Source: Insolitispirillum peregrinum (GTDB lineage Bacteria > Pseudomonadota > Alphaproteobacteria > Rhodospirillales > Rhodospirillaceae). From it: 64,000 nucleotides of DNA. The DNA lies in assembly GCF_042665255.1 (NCBI RefSeq), contig NZ_JBHTCD010000021.1; one strand, 5' to 3'. A program made the position numbers and the translations under genes. Under the pieces are notes generated by a model. The model ran no database searches, was not told where the DNA came from, and saw only the letters and a program-made list of their open reading frames with translations. Shown piece by piece: positions 34,501 through 43,137 of the stretch; position 1 is the stretch's first letter; each line of letters begins with the position of its first letter.

Positions 34501-35842
34501 GCCGGGGTCGCCGGTAGCGTCCGGCTTCGCTGTCGCTTTCCTCTTGCTGGCCCTGCTGGAACCGCCCGGCATCTGCCGGGTCCAGACGAACCAGCATGGC
34601 CACGGCCTCGTCGTCATCCTGCCGGGACAGAACCTCACCTTTCCGGTATAGCCAGGCGATGGTCGCGCCATCGCTGATCGGCAAGGTAATTTCCAGTGTG
34701 ATGCGGCTGTGGCTGAGGCGTTCATCAATCAGGGCCAGCAGGGTATCGGTTCCCTGCCCGGTCACCGCTGACAGGGCCACCAGACGATCATCGCGGGCGG
34801 CTTCCATCTGCAGGGCGGCGCGGTTGTCGTCATCCAGCAGGTCGATCTTGTTCAAGGCCTCGATCAAACCGGCCTCGACCTCGGTTTCCAGCCCCAGCTC
34901 GACCTTCAGCACCTTTTCCACATCGGCTTTTTGCGCCAGCGTATCCGGGTGTGCCACGTCACGCACATGAACCACCACGTCCGCTTCCAGCACTTCTTCC
35001 AGTGTGGCATGGAACGCCGCCACCAGTTCATGCGGCAGATGAGACACAAAGCCGACGGTGTCCGACAGGATGATCATCCGGCCAGAGGGCAGTTGCAACG
35101 ACCGCATGGTCGGGTCCAGCGTGGCGAACAACTGGTCCTGCGCCAGAACTTCGGCGGATGTCACCCGGTTGAACAGCGTCGATTTCCCGGCGTTGGTATA
35201 GCCGACCAAGGCGACAATCGGATAGGGCACCCGTTTGCGCGCCTGCCGGTGCAGGTGGCGGGTGCGCTTGACTTCTTCCAGTTCTTTCCGCAAGCGGGTA
35301 ATACGGTCGCCGATCAGGCGGCGGTCGATTTCGATCTGGGATTCCCCCGGACCGCCCATAAAACCGAAGCCACCGCGTTGCCGCTCAAGGTGGGTCCACG
35401 ACCGCACCAGCCGCGAGCGTTGATAGTTCAGGTGGGCCAGTTCGACCTGCAGCATCCCTTCACGAGTGCGGGCTCGGGCACCAAAGATTTCCAGAATCAG
35501 GCCGGTACGGTCAATGACCTTGACGTTCCATGCCTTTTCCAGATTGCGCTGCTGAATCGGGGTGACATGGCAATCCATCACCACCAGCTCGGCCTCGGTG
35601 TTTTCGAGGATTGGCACCATGCGCTCGACAGCCCCGGAACCGATGTAGGTCGCCGGTTTGGGTTTTGGCATCGGCACCACTTCGCCATGGACCACATCCA
35701 GATCAATGGCATGGGCCAGACCAATGGCTTCTTCCAGGCGGGCTTCGGGCAAGCGCCCATCACCCGGCCCTCGTTTGAGGGCCGGGTGGATCACAACGGC
35801 ACGGGACCGCTTTTGTTTACTGTCCAAGAGGACTCCACACAT
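34496..35842 (-). CDS. hflX: GTPase HflX
   Basis: 448 residues (start ATG 35842, MCGVLLDSKQKRSRAVVIHP; no clear ribosome binding site, so GTG/TTG alternatives remain). N-terminal HflX domain (ARLEEAIGLAHAIDLDV, PATYIGSGAVERM, DRTGLILEIFGARARTREG), a coiled-coil glycine-rich linker (GGFGFMGGPGESQIEIDRR), then the G domain: VALVGYTNAGKSTLFNRVT (G1), DTVGFV (G3), NKIDLLD (G4). HflX binds and rescues or splits stalled 70S ribosomes, notably under heat stress. It is downstream of hfq as usual, but an element A/B insertion separates them. Stop TAG comes from an element A end. Confidence 0.95.
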   Translation of the reverse strand: MCGVLLDSKQKRSRAVVIHPALKRGPGDGRLPEARLEEAIGLAHAIDLDVVHGEVVPMPKPKPATYIGSGAVERMVPILENTEAELVVMDCHVTPIQQRNLEKAWNVKVIDRTGLILEIFGARARTREGMLQVELAHLNYQRSRLVRSWTHLERQRGGFGFMGGPGESQIEIDRRLIGDRITRLRKELEEVKRTRHLHRQARKRVPYPIVALVGYTNAGKSTLFNRVTSAEVLAQDQLFATLDPTMRSLQLPSGRMIILSDTVGFVSHLPHELVAAFHATLEEVLEADVVVHVRDVAHPDTLAQKADVEKVLKVELGLETEVEAGLIEALNKIDLLDDDNRAALQMEAARDDRLVALSAVTGQGTDTLLALIDERLSHSRITLEITLPISDGATIAWLYRKGEVLSRQDDDEAVAMLVRLDPADAGRFQQGQQEESDSEAGRYRRPRH

Positions 35843-36068
35843 GAGGGTATTGTGCGAAAAATGGGAACAGGTTTTCGCAAAAACAATGCGACACAACAAA
35901 AACCTGAAGCTGTCAGCCTGAAAGGTGACACAGTACACGACAGTTTGCAGGATCAGTGCGGGCTACCGCCCGAACCCGTTTGGTGGCGATGCCCCCAAGC
36001 CCCCATTTTTCTTTAAAAATCAAGTCAATGGGGTCTGGAACAGCGATCCATGATCTTTTGTCGTGTAC
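35843..36068 (+). repeat. Degraded element A plus shortened element B in the hfq-hflX gap
   Basis: 35850-35930 resembles element A (TGCGAAAAATGGGAACAGG, TTTTCGCAAAAACAATGCGAC). Then B runs 35935-36068 with both ends intact (ACACGACAG; TTGTCGTGT). Compared with the 1224 copy it lacks about 27 internal bases covering the GGCCTAAAGGCCCC palindrome. Upstream of hfq on its 3' side, so an hfq-hflX transcript would read through it. Confidence 0.7.
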
Positions 36069-36142
36069 CGTGGAAACGTGAATCACGCTCACAGCGCCAA
36101 CAGGAACAGGAAGCACCGGGCTTCCGTCGGAATCGGGCGGGA

Positions 36143-36394
36143 TCAGACCTCGCCGTCTTCCTTCTGCGGCTCGAACAGCTGGATCGGCGTCGCCGGCATG
36201 ACGGTCGAAATCGCATGCTTGTAAACCAGCTGGGTATGACCATCCCGACGCAGCAACAGCGAGAAATTGTCGAACCAGGTCACGATCCCTTGCAGCTTTA
36301 CACCGTTCACCAGGAAGACCGTCACCGGGGTCTTGTTTTTACGGATGTAGTTCAGAAACACATCCTGCACATTTTGATTTTTTTCGTTCGACAT
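36143..36394 (-). CDS. hfq: RNA chaperone Hfq
   Basis: 83 residues (start ATG 36394). Sm1 motif region (VFLNYIRKNKTPVTVFLVNGVKLQGIVTWFDNFSLLLRRDG) and Sm2 (YKHAISTVMP) are complete; the acidic C-tail (EPQKEDGEV) is short, typical of alphaproteobacteria. The hexameric ring pairs small RNAs with mRNAs. Lies between the HAD phosphatase and hflX in the ntr-hfq block. Confidence 0.98.
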   Translation of the reverse strand: MSNEKNQNVQDVFLNYIRKNKTPVTVFLVNGVKLQGIVTWFDNFSLLLRRDGHTQLVYKHAISTVMPATPIQLFEPQKEDGEV

Positions 36395-36465
36395 CACTTC
36401 AGCCCTTCCGCTGTTCTTTTGTTGCCCCTGGGGGAGCGGGGTTCCTAACCCCTGGATGAGAGGTA

Positions 36466-37146
36466 TCACCGAACGGTACCAGAGGGAACCGCCAGCGTTT
36501 CCAGAAACACAGTAAAATCCGCGCAGCCACAGAATACATGGTGCGGGGTATAAGCTCCAAAGTTTTTATGGCTCTCCGGGCCAGGATGCAAGAGGACCGT
36601 GCGGCATCCAGCATTCTGGCCACACTCGATATCCACCTGATTATCGCCAATGAACCAGACCTGGGCCATGTCCTTTACCGGACTGCCCGCCAGCGCCATT
36701 TCAACCGGCTCGCGCGCAGGCTTGTCCCGGCTGGCATCACCGGCCCCCACCAGACGGATGAAATACTGATCCCACCCCAGCCGGGTTGACTCTGCCCGCA
36801 GGAACCCCCCGCTTTTGTTCGAGACAACAGCGACATGCAACCCAAGGCGCCGGGCTGTCTTCAACAGCTGCTCCGCCCCCGGCAAGGTTGCCAGCATGTC
36901 GAGGTGGATCGCGGCAAACGCAGACTGAAAGATGTCCTTTGCTTCCAGCCAGCGGTCCCCGAACAAGGCGGGGAAGGCATCACGCATGGACTTGGCAATG
37001 CGGCCTTTGGCTTCGCTTTCACTCCACGGCTGATGCCCCATCGCGACCAGAGTGGCATTCATCGCCTGAATGATGCTGGGCCAGGTATCGACCAGCGTGT
37101 TGTCCCAGTCGAAGATCAACGCCTGCGGCAGCGGCGGCAAAGACAT
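36466..37146 (-). CDS. HAD-family phosphatase (phosphoglycolate phosphatase-like)
   Basis: 226 residues. HAD motifs: ALIFDWDNTLVDTW (nucleophile and general acid Asp), VAVVSNKSGGFLR (motif II), DKPAREPVEMAL (motif III Lys) and VWFIGDNQVDIECGQNAGC (motif IV). The alpha-helical cap after motif I matches the Gph/PGMB subfamily. It lies between dat and hfq, all on one strand with ~30-70-base gaps. Substrate not determined; phosphoglycolate is the best guess. Confidence 0.82.
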   Translation of the reverse strand: MSLPPLPQALIFDWDNTLVDTWPSIIQAMNATLVAMGHQPWSESEAKGRIAKSMRDAFPALFGDRWLEAKDIFQSAFAAIHLDMLATLPGAEQLLKTARRLGLHVAVVSNKSGGFLRAESTRLGWDQYFIRLVGAGDASRDKPAREPVEMALAGSPVKDMAQVWFIGDNQVDIECGQNAGCRTVLLHPGPESHKNFGAYTPHHVFCGCADFTVFLETLAVPSGTVR

Positions 37147-37176
37147 CGCATTCTCTCGTTATCATCAAAAAAGTCT

Positions 37177-38049
37177 TCAGGACCAAGCCACTGCGGGCGT
37201 TATTCCGGCTACATGCCCGACATAGAGTGTTCGCAGGGCCAGCGCAAGAGGCCCCGGAACACCCTCCCCGATTTTGACCCCGTCAACCGACACGATCGGC
37301 ATCACATAGGCAATGGTTGAGGATACGAACACTTCGCGGGCCGCTTTGGCTTCTTCCAGAGTAAACGAACGCTCGACAACAGTATAACCCGCCGCACGGG
37401 CCAGCCGGATCAGCACCATCCGGGTCACACCGGGCAAAATGTCGTGGCCAACCGGATGGGTCAGGATTTCACCGCTGGCGTTCACCATCCATGCATTGGA
37501 AGACCCGGCCTCGGTTACAGTCCCGTCCGGGGCAACCAGCAGAGCCTCATAGGCTCCCTGCTCAGCGGCCTGCTGTTTGGCGAGGATGTTGGGGAGCAAG
37601 GACACCGACTTGATATCCCGGCGACGCCAACGGATATCCGCAACACTCACAGCCGAAACACCCACAGAAATACTCTCGGCTGACGGGCCGCTCCCTGGCC
37701 GGGCGGTGACCACCACCGACGGCATCACACCGTGCGGGAACAGGTGGTTCCGGGGGGAAACGCCGCGCGTCACCTGCAGATAGAGTATCCCGTCGCGCAC
37801 CCGGTTGCGCTGGATCATCTGGCGCAGGACCACAATCCACGCCGCACGCTGTAACGGGTTGGTGATCTGCAAGGCCGCCAGTCCCGTACACAGCCGGTCA
37901 TAATGCAGGGCAAAATCCACCGGCAGGCCACCGCGCACCGCAACGACCTCGTACAAGCCATCGGCGAATTGATACCCACGATCCTCGACATGAACCGACG
38001 CCTCGCGGTGAGGAACATAACGACCGTTCACATAAGCGACACGCGACAT
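37177..38049 (-). CDS. dat: D-alanine aminotransferase-like class IV transaminase
   Basis: 290 residues, fold-type IV PLP enzyme. N-terminal YVNGRYVPHREASVHVEDRGYQFADGLYEVV, Schiff-base Lys147 in DIKSVSLLPNILAKQ, TEAGSSNAWMV (substrate/PLP Glu region) and LPGVTRMVLI match D-amino-acid transaminases, which make D-glutamate and D-alanine for peptidoglycan. It lies 18 bases after trkA on the same strand, the standard trkA-dat-hfq order of alphaproteobacteria. Branched-chain or 4-amino-4-deoxychorismate specificity cannot be excluded. Confidence 0.87.
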   Translation of the reverse strand: MSRVAYVNGRYVPHREASVHVEDRGYQFADGLYEVVAVRGGLPVDFALHYDRLCTGLAALQITNPLQRAAWIVVLRQMIQRNRVRDGILYLQVTRGVSPRNHLFPHGVMPSVVVTARPGSGPSAESISVGVSAVSVADIRWRRRDIKSVSLLPNILAKQQAAEQGAYEALLVAPDGTVTEAGSSNAWMVNASGEILTHPVGHDILPGVTRMVLIRLARAAGYTVVERSFTLEEAKAAREVFVSSTIAYVMPIVSVDGVKIGEGVPGPLALALRTLYVGHVAGITPAVAWS

Positions 38050-38067
38050 CAGGCAACCGCTTTCCCG

Positions 38068-39444
38068 TCAAAAGTATTCAAAACGCACCGAGCACAGCTT
38101 TTCGACTTTCTTGACCGCTTCGGCAGCAGCAAACAGGATCACCCGGTCACCGCCCTGCACCACCGTATTGCCGCGTGGCATGATCACGGTATCTCCGCGC
38201 ACCACGGCCCCCAGCATCACCCCCAAAGGCAGCTTGATGTCTTTCAGCGGCCGACCAACAAGGCTGGATGTCTCGAGGGCATCAGCCTCGATCAGCTCGC
38301 CAAAGCCTTCGTGCAGGGAATGTACCGAGTGAATGCGGCCCCGGCGAACATGGTGCAGGATGTTGGAAACGGTAATCGAACGCGGATTGACCACCACGTC
38401 AATCCCCAGGCCCCCCATCAGGGTGTTATAGGTGGTCTTGTTCAGCAGGGAAATGGTGCGGGCCGCACCGTACCGTTTGGCCAGCAACGCCGCCATGATG
38501 TTGGTTTCATCATCATCGGTCAGGGCAATGCAGGTTTCCACTGCCCCCACTCCGGCCTCATCAAGGATTTCCGGCTCCAGGCAGTCACCACACAGAACCA
38601 TCGTCCGGTTCAGTGTTCTGGCGACATATTCCGCCTGCTCTTTATTCTGTTCGACGATTCTGACCGAGATTTCAGGATGTTCGGCCTCCAGCTGTTGCGC
38701 AAGGAACAGCCCGATATTGCCACCTCCCAGAATCAGAATTCGGCGCGTCTGCTTTTCTTCATGCCCAAAGGCTGCCATGGCGCGCGCAGTGTGGGCAGCG
38801 GCGACGACGAAATAGACTTCATCCCCCGGCAGCATCTGGTCTTCGGGGGTTGGTACGATCGGGCGATCGTTCCGCACGATGCCCACCACCACCAGTTGCA
38901 AATCCGGGAACAGCACCGACAACTGGCGCAACGGGGTGTGAACCACCGGGGTATCTTCGGTGCAGCGCACGGCCAGCAAACGGACCTTGTTGTCTGCCAA
39001 CGGAATCAGGTCAATGGCACCCGGCACCTGCAAGCGACGGGTAATGGCCCGCGCCACCTCGATTTCCGGGCTGATGATCACGTCAATCGGCAGATTCTCG
39101 CGGGAAAACAACTGTGCCCACATCGGATTCAGGTAAGAGCGGTTGCGCACCCGGGCGATTTTGGTCGGAACGTTGAACAGGGAATGCGCCACCTGACAGG
39201 CGACCATGTTGACTTCGTCCGCATGGGTCACTGCCACCAGCATGTCGCAGTCCTGTACCCCGGCCTGCTCCAGCACGTCAGGGTGCGAGGCATGCCCGAT
39301 AACCACCTTGGCATCCAGCGCATCGGCCATCTTTCGCACCAGCTCGGGCCGCTGGTCGATGACGGTAATATCGTTTCCTTCATCGGCCAGATAGCGGGCA
39401 ATGTTATAGCCAACCTGCCCTGCCCCACAGATGATCACTTTCAC
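38068..39444 (-). CDS. trkA: Trk potassium uptake regulatory subunit TrkA
   Basis: 458 residues. Start GTG 39444 chosen for its GGGGAACG ribosome site and because VKVIICGAGQVGYNIARYLA is the first Rossmann motif. Two RCK halves, each with an NAD-binding GxGxxG (ICGAGQVG; ILGGGNIG) and a TrkA-C domain. Cytoplasmic gating subunit of the TrkH/G potassium channel. It begins 16 bases after ntrX ends; co-transcribed with the ntr genes as in many alphaproteobacteria. TrkH is not in the window. Confidence 0.96.
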   Translation of the reverse strand: MKVIICGAGQVGYNIARYLADEGNDITVIDQRPELVRKMADALDAKVVIGHASHPDVLEQAGVQDCDMLVAVTHADEVNMVACQVAHSLFNVPTKIARVRNRSYLNPMWAQLFSRENLPIDVIISPEIEVARAITRRLQVPGAIDLIPLADNKVRLLAVRCTEDTPVVHTPLRQLSVLFPDLQLVVVGIVRNDRPIVPTPEDQMLPGDEVYFVVAAAHTARAMAAFGHEEKQTRRILILGGGNIGLFLAQQLEAEHPEISVRIVEQNKEQAEYVARTLNRTMVLCGDCLEPEILDEAGVGAVETCIALTDDDETNIMAALLAKRYGAARTISLLNKTTYNTLMGGLGIDVVVNPRSITVSNILHHVRRGRIHSVHSLHEGFGELIEADALETSSLVGRPLKDIKLPLGVMLGAVVRGDTVIMPRGNTVVQGGDRVILFAAAEAVKKVEKLCSVRFEYF

Positions 39445-39460
39445 CGTCGTTCCCCTTTTC

Positions 39461-40858
39461 TCATCCCTTGCCGCGTTCTTCGCCCGTGACACCCAGAGAC
39501 TTCAGTTTACGATGCAAGGCAGACCGCTCCATACCGACAAACTCCGCCGTCCGCGAAATATTGCCGTTAAAGCGGGTAACCTGGGCCAGCAGATATTCCC
39601 GCTCAAACATTTCACGGGCTTCGCGCAGCGGCAAGGCCATGATCTCGCCCGACCGCTCCAGACGCAGCACTTCAGGCGTGATCGAACCGATTTCCGCTGG
39701 CAGCATGTCAACCCGGATCACCTCACGCGCATCACCCGGTGCCATGATCAGCAGCCAGTCGATCACGTTGCGCAACTGACGCACGTTACCCGGCCATTCA
39801 TAGGCCTGCAAAGCCGCCAGCGCGTCTTCCCCCAGCCGCCGGGGCACGGTGCCAGCCGCCTGAGCCGCACGCGCCATGAAGTAATCTGCCAGCACCGGAA
39901 TGTCTTCACGACGATCCCGCAGGGCCGGAATCTTCAGCGGGACCACATTCAGCCGATAGAACAGGTCTTCGCGGAACTCTCCGCTCTGGATCAGCAGGTG
40001 CAGATCACGGGTGGTACTGGCCAGAACACGGACATCAACGGCAACCCTGTGTGTTCCGCCCACGCGCTCGAACATCTGATCCTGCAGAACCCGAACAATC
40101 TTTCCCTGCGTCTCCAGCGGCATGTCGGCGATTTCATCCAGCAGCAAAGTGCCGCCATCGGCCTGTTCCAGCAAGCCAACCTTGCGCGGACCGTCCTGAC
40201 CATCAAAACCGCGCTCGGTACCGAACAGCTCGGTTTCCATCCGGTCCGGGTGCATGGCCGCACAGTTGACCACCACAAACGGCGCTCCGGCGCGGCGGGA
40301 TTTCTCGTGGATCAGGCGGGCGGCCACTTCCTTGCCGGACCCTGCCGGCCCGGTAATCAGAATCCGCGAGCCCGACGGTGCCACCTTGTCAATGGCTTGC
40401 CGGATTTGCGACATTGCCGACGAGCGCCCATGCATTTCGCCGGTGTTGCTTTGCTGACGGCGCAATTCCTCGTTCTCGCGCCGCAGACGGGCGGCCTCGT
40501 TGGCCCGTTCCAGAATCAGCAACAAGCGATCGGTCTTGAACGGCTTTTCAATAAAATCGTAAGCCCCGATCTTGATCGCAGACACCGCTGTTTCGATGTT
40601 GCCGTGTCCCGAGATCATCACCACCGGAATCCCCGGTTGTTCGGCCTTGATCACTTCCAGCAACTGCAAGCCGTCAAGGCGCGACCCTTCCAGCCAGATA
40701 TCAAGAATGATCAAATGCGGAGCCCGCTCGCCAATCGTGGCCAAAGCCTGATCAGCGTTTGATGCCTCGCGGGTAGCATAGCCTTCATCCTCCAGAATGC
40801 CAGCCAGCATCATCCGGATATCGGCTTCGTCATCGACAATAAGAATATCGCGCGCCAT
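39461..40858 (-). CDS. ntrX: Nitrogen/redox response regulator NtrX
   Basis: 465 residues: receiver domain (phosphoacceptor Asp53 in IILDIW), AAA+ domain with Walker A GPAGSGKE and Walker B GTLLLDEIADMP, and a Fis-type HTH (NISRTAEFVGMERSALHRKLKSLG). The sigma-54 contact loop GAFTGA is missing: the equivalent stretch reads FGTERGFDGQDGPRKVG. This is typical of alphaproteobacterial NtrX, which is thought to work without sigma-54. Partner kinase is NtrY, 23 bases upstream. Confidence 0.95.
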   Translation of the reverse strand: MARDILIVDDEADIRMMLAGILEDEGYATREASNADQALATIGERAPHLIILDIWLEGSRLDGLQLLEVIKAEQPGIPVVMISGHGNIETAVSAIKIGAYDFIEKPFKTDRLLLILERANEAARLRRENEELRRQQSNTGEMHGRSSAMSQIRQAIDKVAPSGSRILITGPAGSGKEVAARLIHEKSRRAGAPFVVVNCAAMHPDRMETELFGTERGFDGQDGPRKVGLLEQADGGTLLLDEIADMPLETQGKIVRVLQDQMFERVGGTHRVAVDVRVLASTTRDLHLLIQSGEFREDLFYRLNVVPLKIPALRDRREDIPVLADYFMARAAQAAGTVPRRLGEDALAALQAYEWPGNVRQLRNVIDWLLIMAPGDAREVIRVDMLPAEIGSITPEVLRLERSGEIMALPLREAREMFEREYLLAQVTRFNGNISRTAEFVGMERSALHRKLKSLGVTGEERGKG

Positions 40859-40881
40859 TTAGTGACTGTTTTCTTTACTGC

Positions 40882-43134
40882 TTAACAGGACGACTGGGCA
40901 TCAGCATCCCGATGCGGAAACGCCATAACGACACGAGCCCCTCCATGCGGAGAATCTTCGAGGCTCAACGTACCATGATGGTCTTCCATGATTTTTTTGA
41001 CAATTGCCAACCCCAGCCCGGTCCCTTTGGCCCGGGTGGTTACATAAGGCTCCGTCAAGCGGGACCGATCCTCCGGCAACCCCTTGCCATTATCCTCGAT
41101 GATCACGCGATATGCCCCATCATCCCCCGCCGTGGTGTCCATGCTCAGCGCAATACATCCCCCACCCCGTTGTGCCACAACAGCCGGATCAGCGCCTTCG
41201 ATCGCTTCGATGGCGTTTTTCAGCAAATTCGTCAAGGCCTGACCAACCTGTTGAGCATCGCACGACACAACAAGCGGCGTCGAGGGCAAGTTTACCTCAA
41301 AGCGAAACGCCGGATAGGCGGTCTTTTGCAGGAACACCGCCTGCCTGACCAATGTCACCAGATTTTCCGGCTTCATGGTCGGGGTCGGCATGCGGGCAAA
41401 TGACGAAAATTCATCAACCATCTGGCCAATGTGCACCACATGACGAACGATCGTATCCGTACATTGCGTGAACACTTCGGGATCATCGGTGATCTGTTTC
41501 AGATAGCGGCGCTTCAGGCGTTCGGCAGACAATTGAATCGGGGTCAGCGGATTTTTGATCTCGTGGGCAATGCGGCGGGCAACATCGGCCCACGCCGCCT
41601 GCCGCTGGGCGCTTTGCAGGGCGGTGATATCGTCAAAGGTCAACACATGCCCGATCAGTTCCCCATCCAGATTTTCCGCCGTCACCCGCACCAGAAAGGT
41701 CAGGGCCTGACCATCACGCTGGATCACGATTTCCTGCTGAAGCTGATGATCGGCACGGCGAGGCTCGACCGCCAGCAAGGTGGCCAGTTCAGGAACCACA
41801 TCATCAAGCGGCTCGCCCAGCAGATAATCCAGTTCCTGCCGCAGCAACAACGACGCCGAGCGGTTTGACAGGGTGATGCGCCCTTGCGGATCAGTCGAGA
41901 TGATCCCGGCAGATACCCCCGCCAGCACCGTTTCGGCAAAGCGGCGGCGCTCGTCAAGGGCGCGGTTGGTGGTCAACAGACGCGCCTGCTGTGCCGCCAG
42001 CTGGCTGGTCATACGGTTAAAGGTCCGCGACAGGACGGCAATTTCATCGCTGGCGGCAATCTCGGGAACCCGTACCGTCAGCTCACCGTTACGGATGCGT
42101 TCAGCGGCGTCGATCAGGTCGCTGATCGGCTGCGCCAGGCGGGTGGCAACCGACAACCCCAAGCCCACCGCCGCCATCAACACCATCAGGGCAACGACGA
42201 TAAAGATCAGCGAGAAGGTCAGTTCCAGACTGGACCGCCCCGTTTGCAGTCGCCGGTATTCCTCGACGGCACGATCAGTGCGTTCCATCGACTGGATCAC
42301 CTGCTGTTCAACGAACCGCCCGACATACAGGTAATAGTCCGGCACCACATCCAGCTTGACCAGCGCCCGCACCCGGTCATCAGACTCCCCGGTCAGCACC
42401 GCGACTTCGCCGTTATTGGCCCGCTCCAGCGCCCAGTACGGGACTTCTTCGAACTGCAGCGAGTAGGTGTAGCCAGCCCGCGCCACCACCTTGCCGCCGG
42501 CATCAAAGATCACCGCTTCGGTCAGGCCGCGAATGTTGGCCTGCGACGCCAGATAGCGTTCCAGCACCTGCTGGTCGAGCATCAGACGCGCCCAGCCGCG
42601 CTGGACATCACCAGCAACAGCCAGCACTTCCCCGGCGATCACCCGTTGGTGTTCCTTGAGGTAGGCTTGCGCCACCGCCTGCGATTCATTCAACGCGGTA
42701 CTGACCCGCTCGCCGAACCACGACTGCACACCGATGTTAAAGAACAGGGCCGAAAACACCGCCACCAGAATGGCCGGAGCCACCGCAATGGCCGAGAACA
42801 GCCCGACAAAGCGCAATTGCAGCCGGGACCCGGCGCTTTTCGACCGATGCCGCAGCCACAGGCCCACCAGCCGCTGGGCAACCATCGCCCCCAGACACAG
42901 TAACAGCACCAGATCAAGGTTCAGCAGGATGATCAGCGCATTGGACTCAGGGTCCGTTGGCGCCCAGCCGGTCATCACTGCATAGGTAGCAATCCCTGAA
43001 ATCAGCGCTGCCACCGACAGGAAAACAGCCAGCTTGCGGCCAAAGGTTCCATTGCGGAACCAGACCCCCATACGCAGCATCAGGCGGCGCATGGAAACGC
43101 CGCCTGTCTGACCATCCCGCCGCCTGCTGACCAC
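40882..43134 (-). CDS. ntrY: Sensor histidine kinase NtrY
   Basis: 750 residues. Four membrane helices near the N-terminus and ~305-330 flank an extracytoplasmic sensor region; HAMP (~330-385), PAS (~395-505), then HisKA with His524 in ARRIAHEIKNPLTPIQ and HATPase_c (NLLKNAIEAIEGAD, IEDNGKGLPE, GTGLGLAIVKKIMEDH). Membrane kinase for NtrX in nitrogen and oxygen/redox control. GTG 43134 sits 3 bases after the ntrC stop; ATG 43092 with AGGCGG upstream is an alternative start. Confidence 0.95.
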   Translation of the reverse strand: MVSRRRDGQTGGVSMRRLMLRMGVWFRNGTFGRKLAVFLSVAALISGIATYAVMTGWAPTDPESNALIILLNLDLVLLLCLGAMVAQRLVGLWLRHRSKSAGSRLQLRFVGLFSAIAVAPAILVAVFSALFFNIGVQSWFGERVSTALNESQAVAQAYLKEHQRVIAGEVLAVAGDVQRGWARLMLDQQVLERYLASQANIRGLTEAVIFDAGGKVVARAGYTYSLQFEEVPYWALERANNGEVAVLTGESDDRVRALVKLDVVPDYYLYVGRFVEQQVIQSMERTDRAVEEYRRLQTGRSSLELTFSLIFIVVALMVLMAAVGLGLSVATRLAQPISDLIDAAERIRNGELTVRVPEIAASDEIAVLSRTFNRMTSQLAAQQARLLTTNRALDERRRFAETVLAGVSAGIISTDPQGRITLSNRSASLLLRQELDYLLGEPLDDVVPELATLLAVEPRRADHQLQQEIVIQRDGQALTFLVRVTAENLDGELIGHVLTFDDITALQSAQRQAAWADVARRIAHEIKNPLTPIQLSAERLKRRYLKQITDDPEVFTQCTDTIVRHVVHIGQMVDEFSSFARMPTPTMKPENLVTLVRQAVFLQKTAYPAFRFEVNLPSTPLVVSCDAQQVGQALTNLLKNAIEAIEGADPAVVAQRGGGCIALSMDTTAGDDGAYRVIIEDNGKGLPEDRSRLTEPYVTTRAKGTGLGLAIVKKIMEDHHGTLSLEDSPHGGARVVMAFPHRDADAQSSC

Positions 43135-43137
43135 GGT

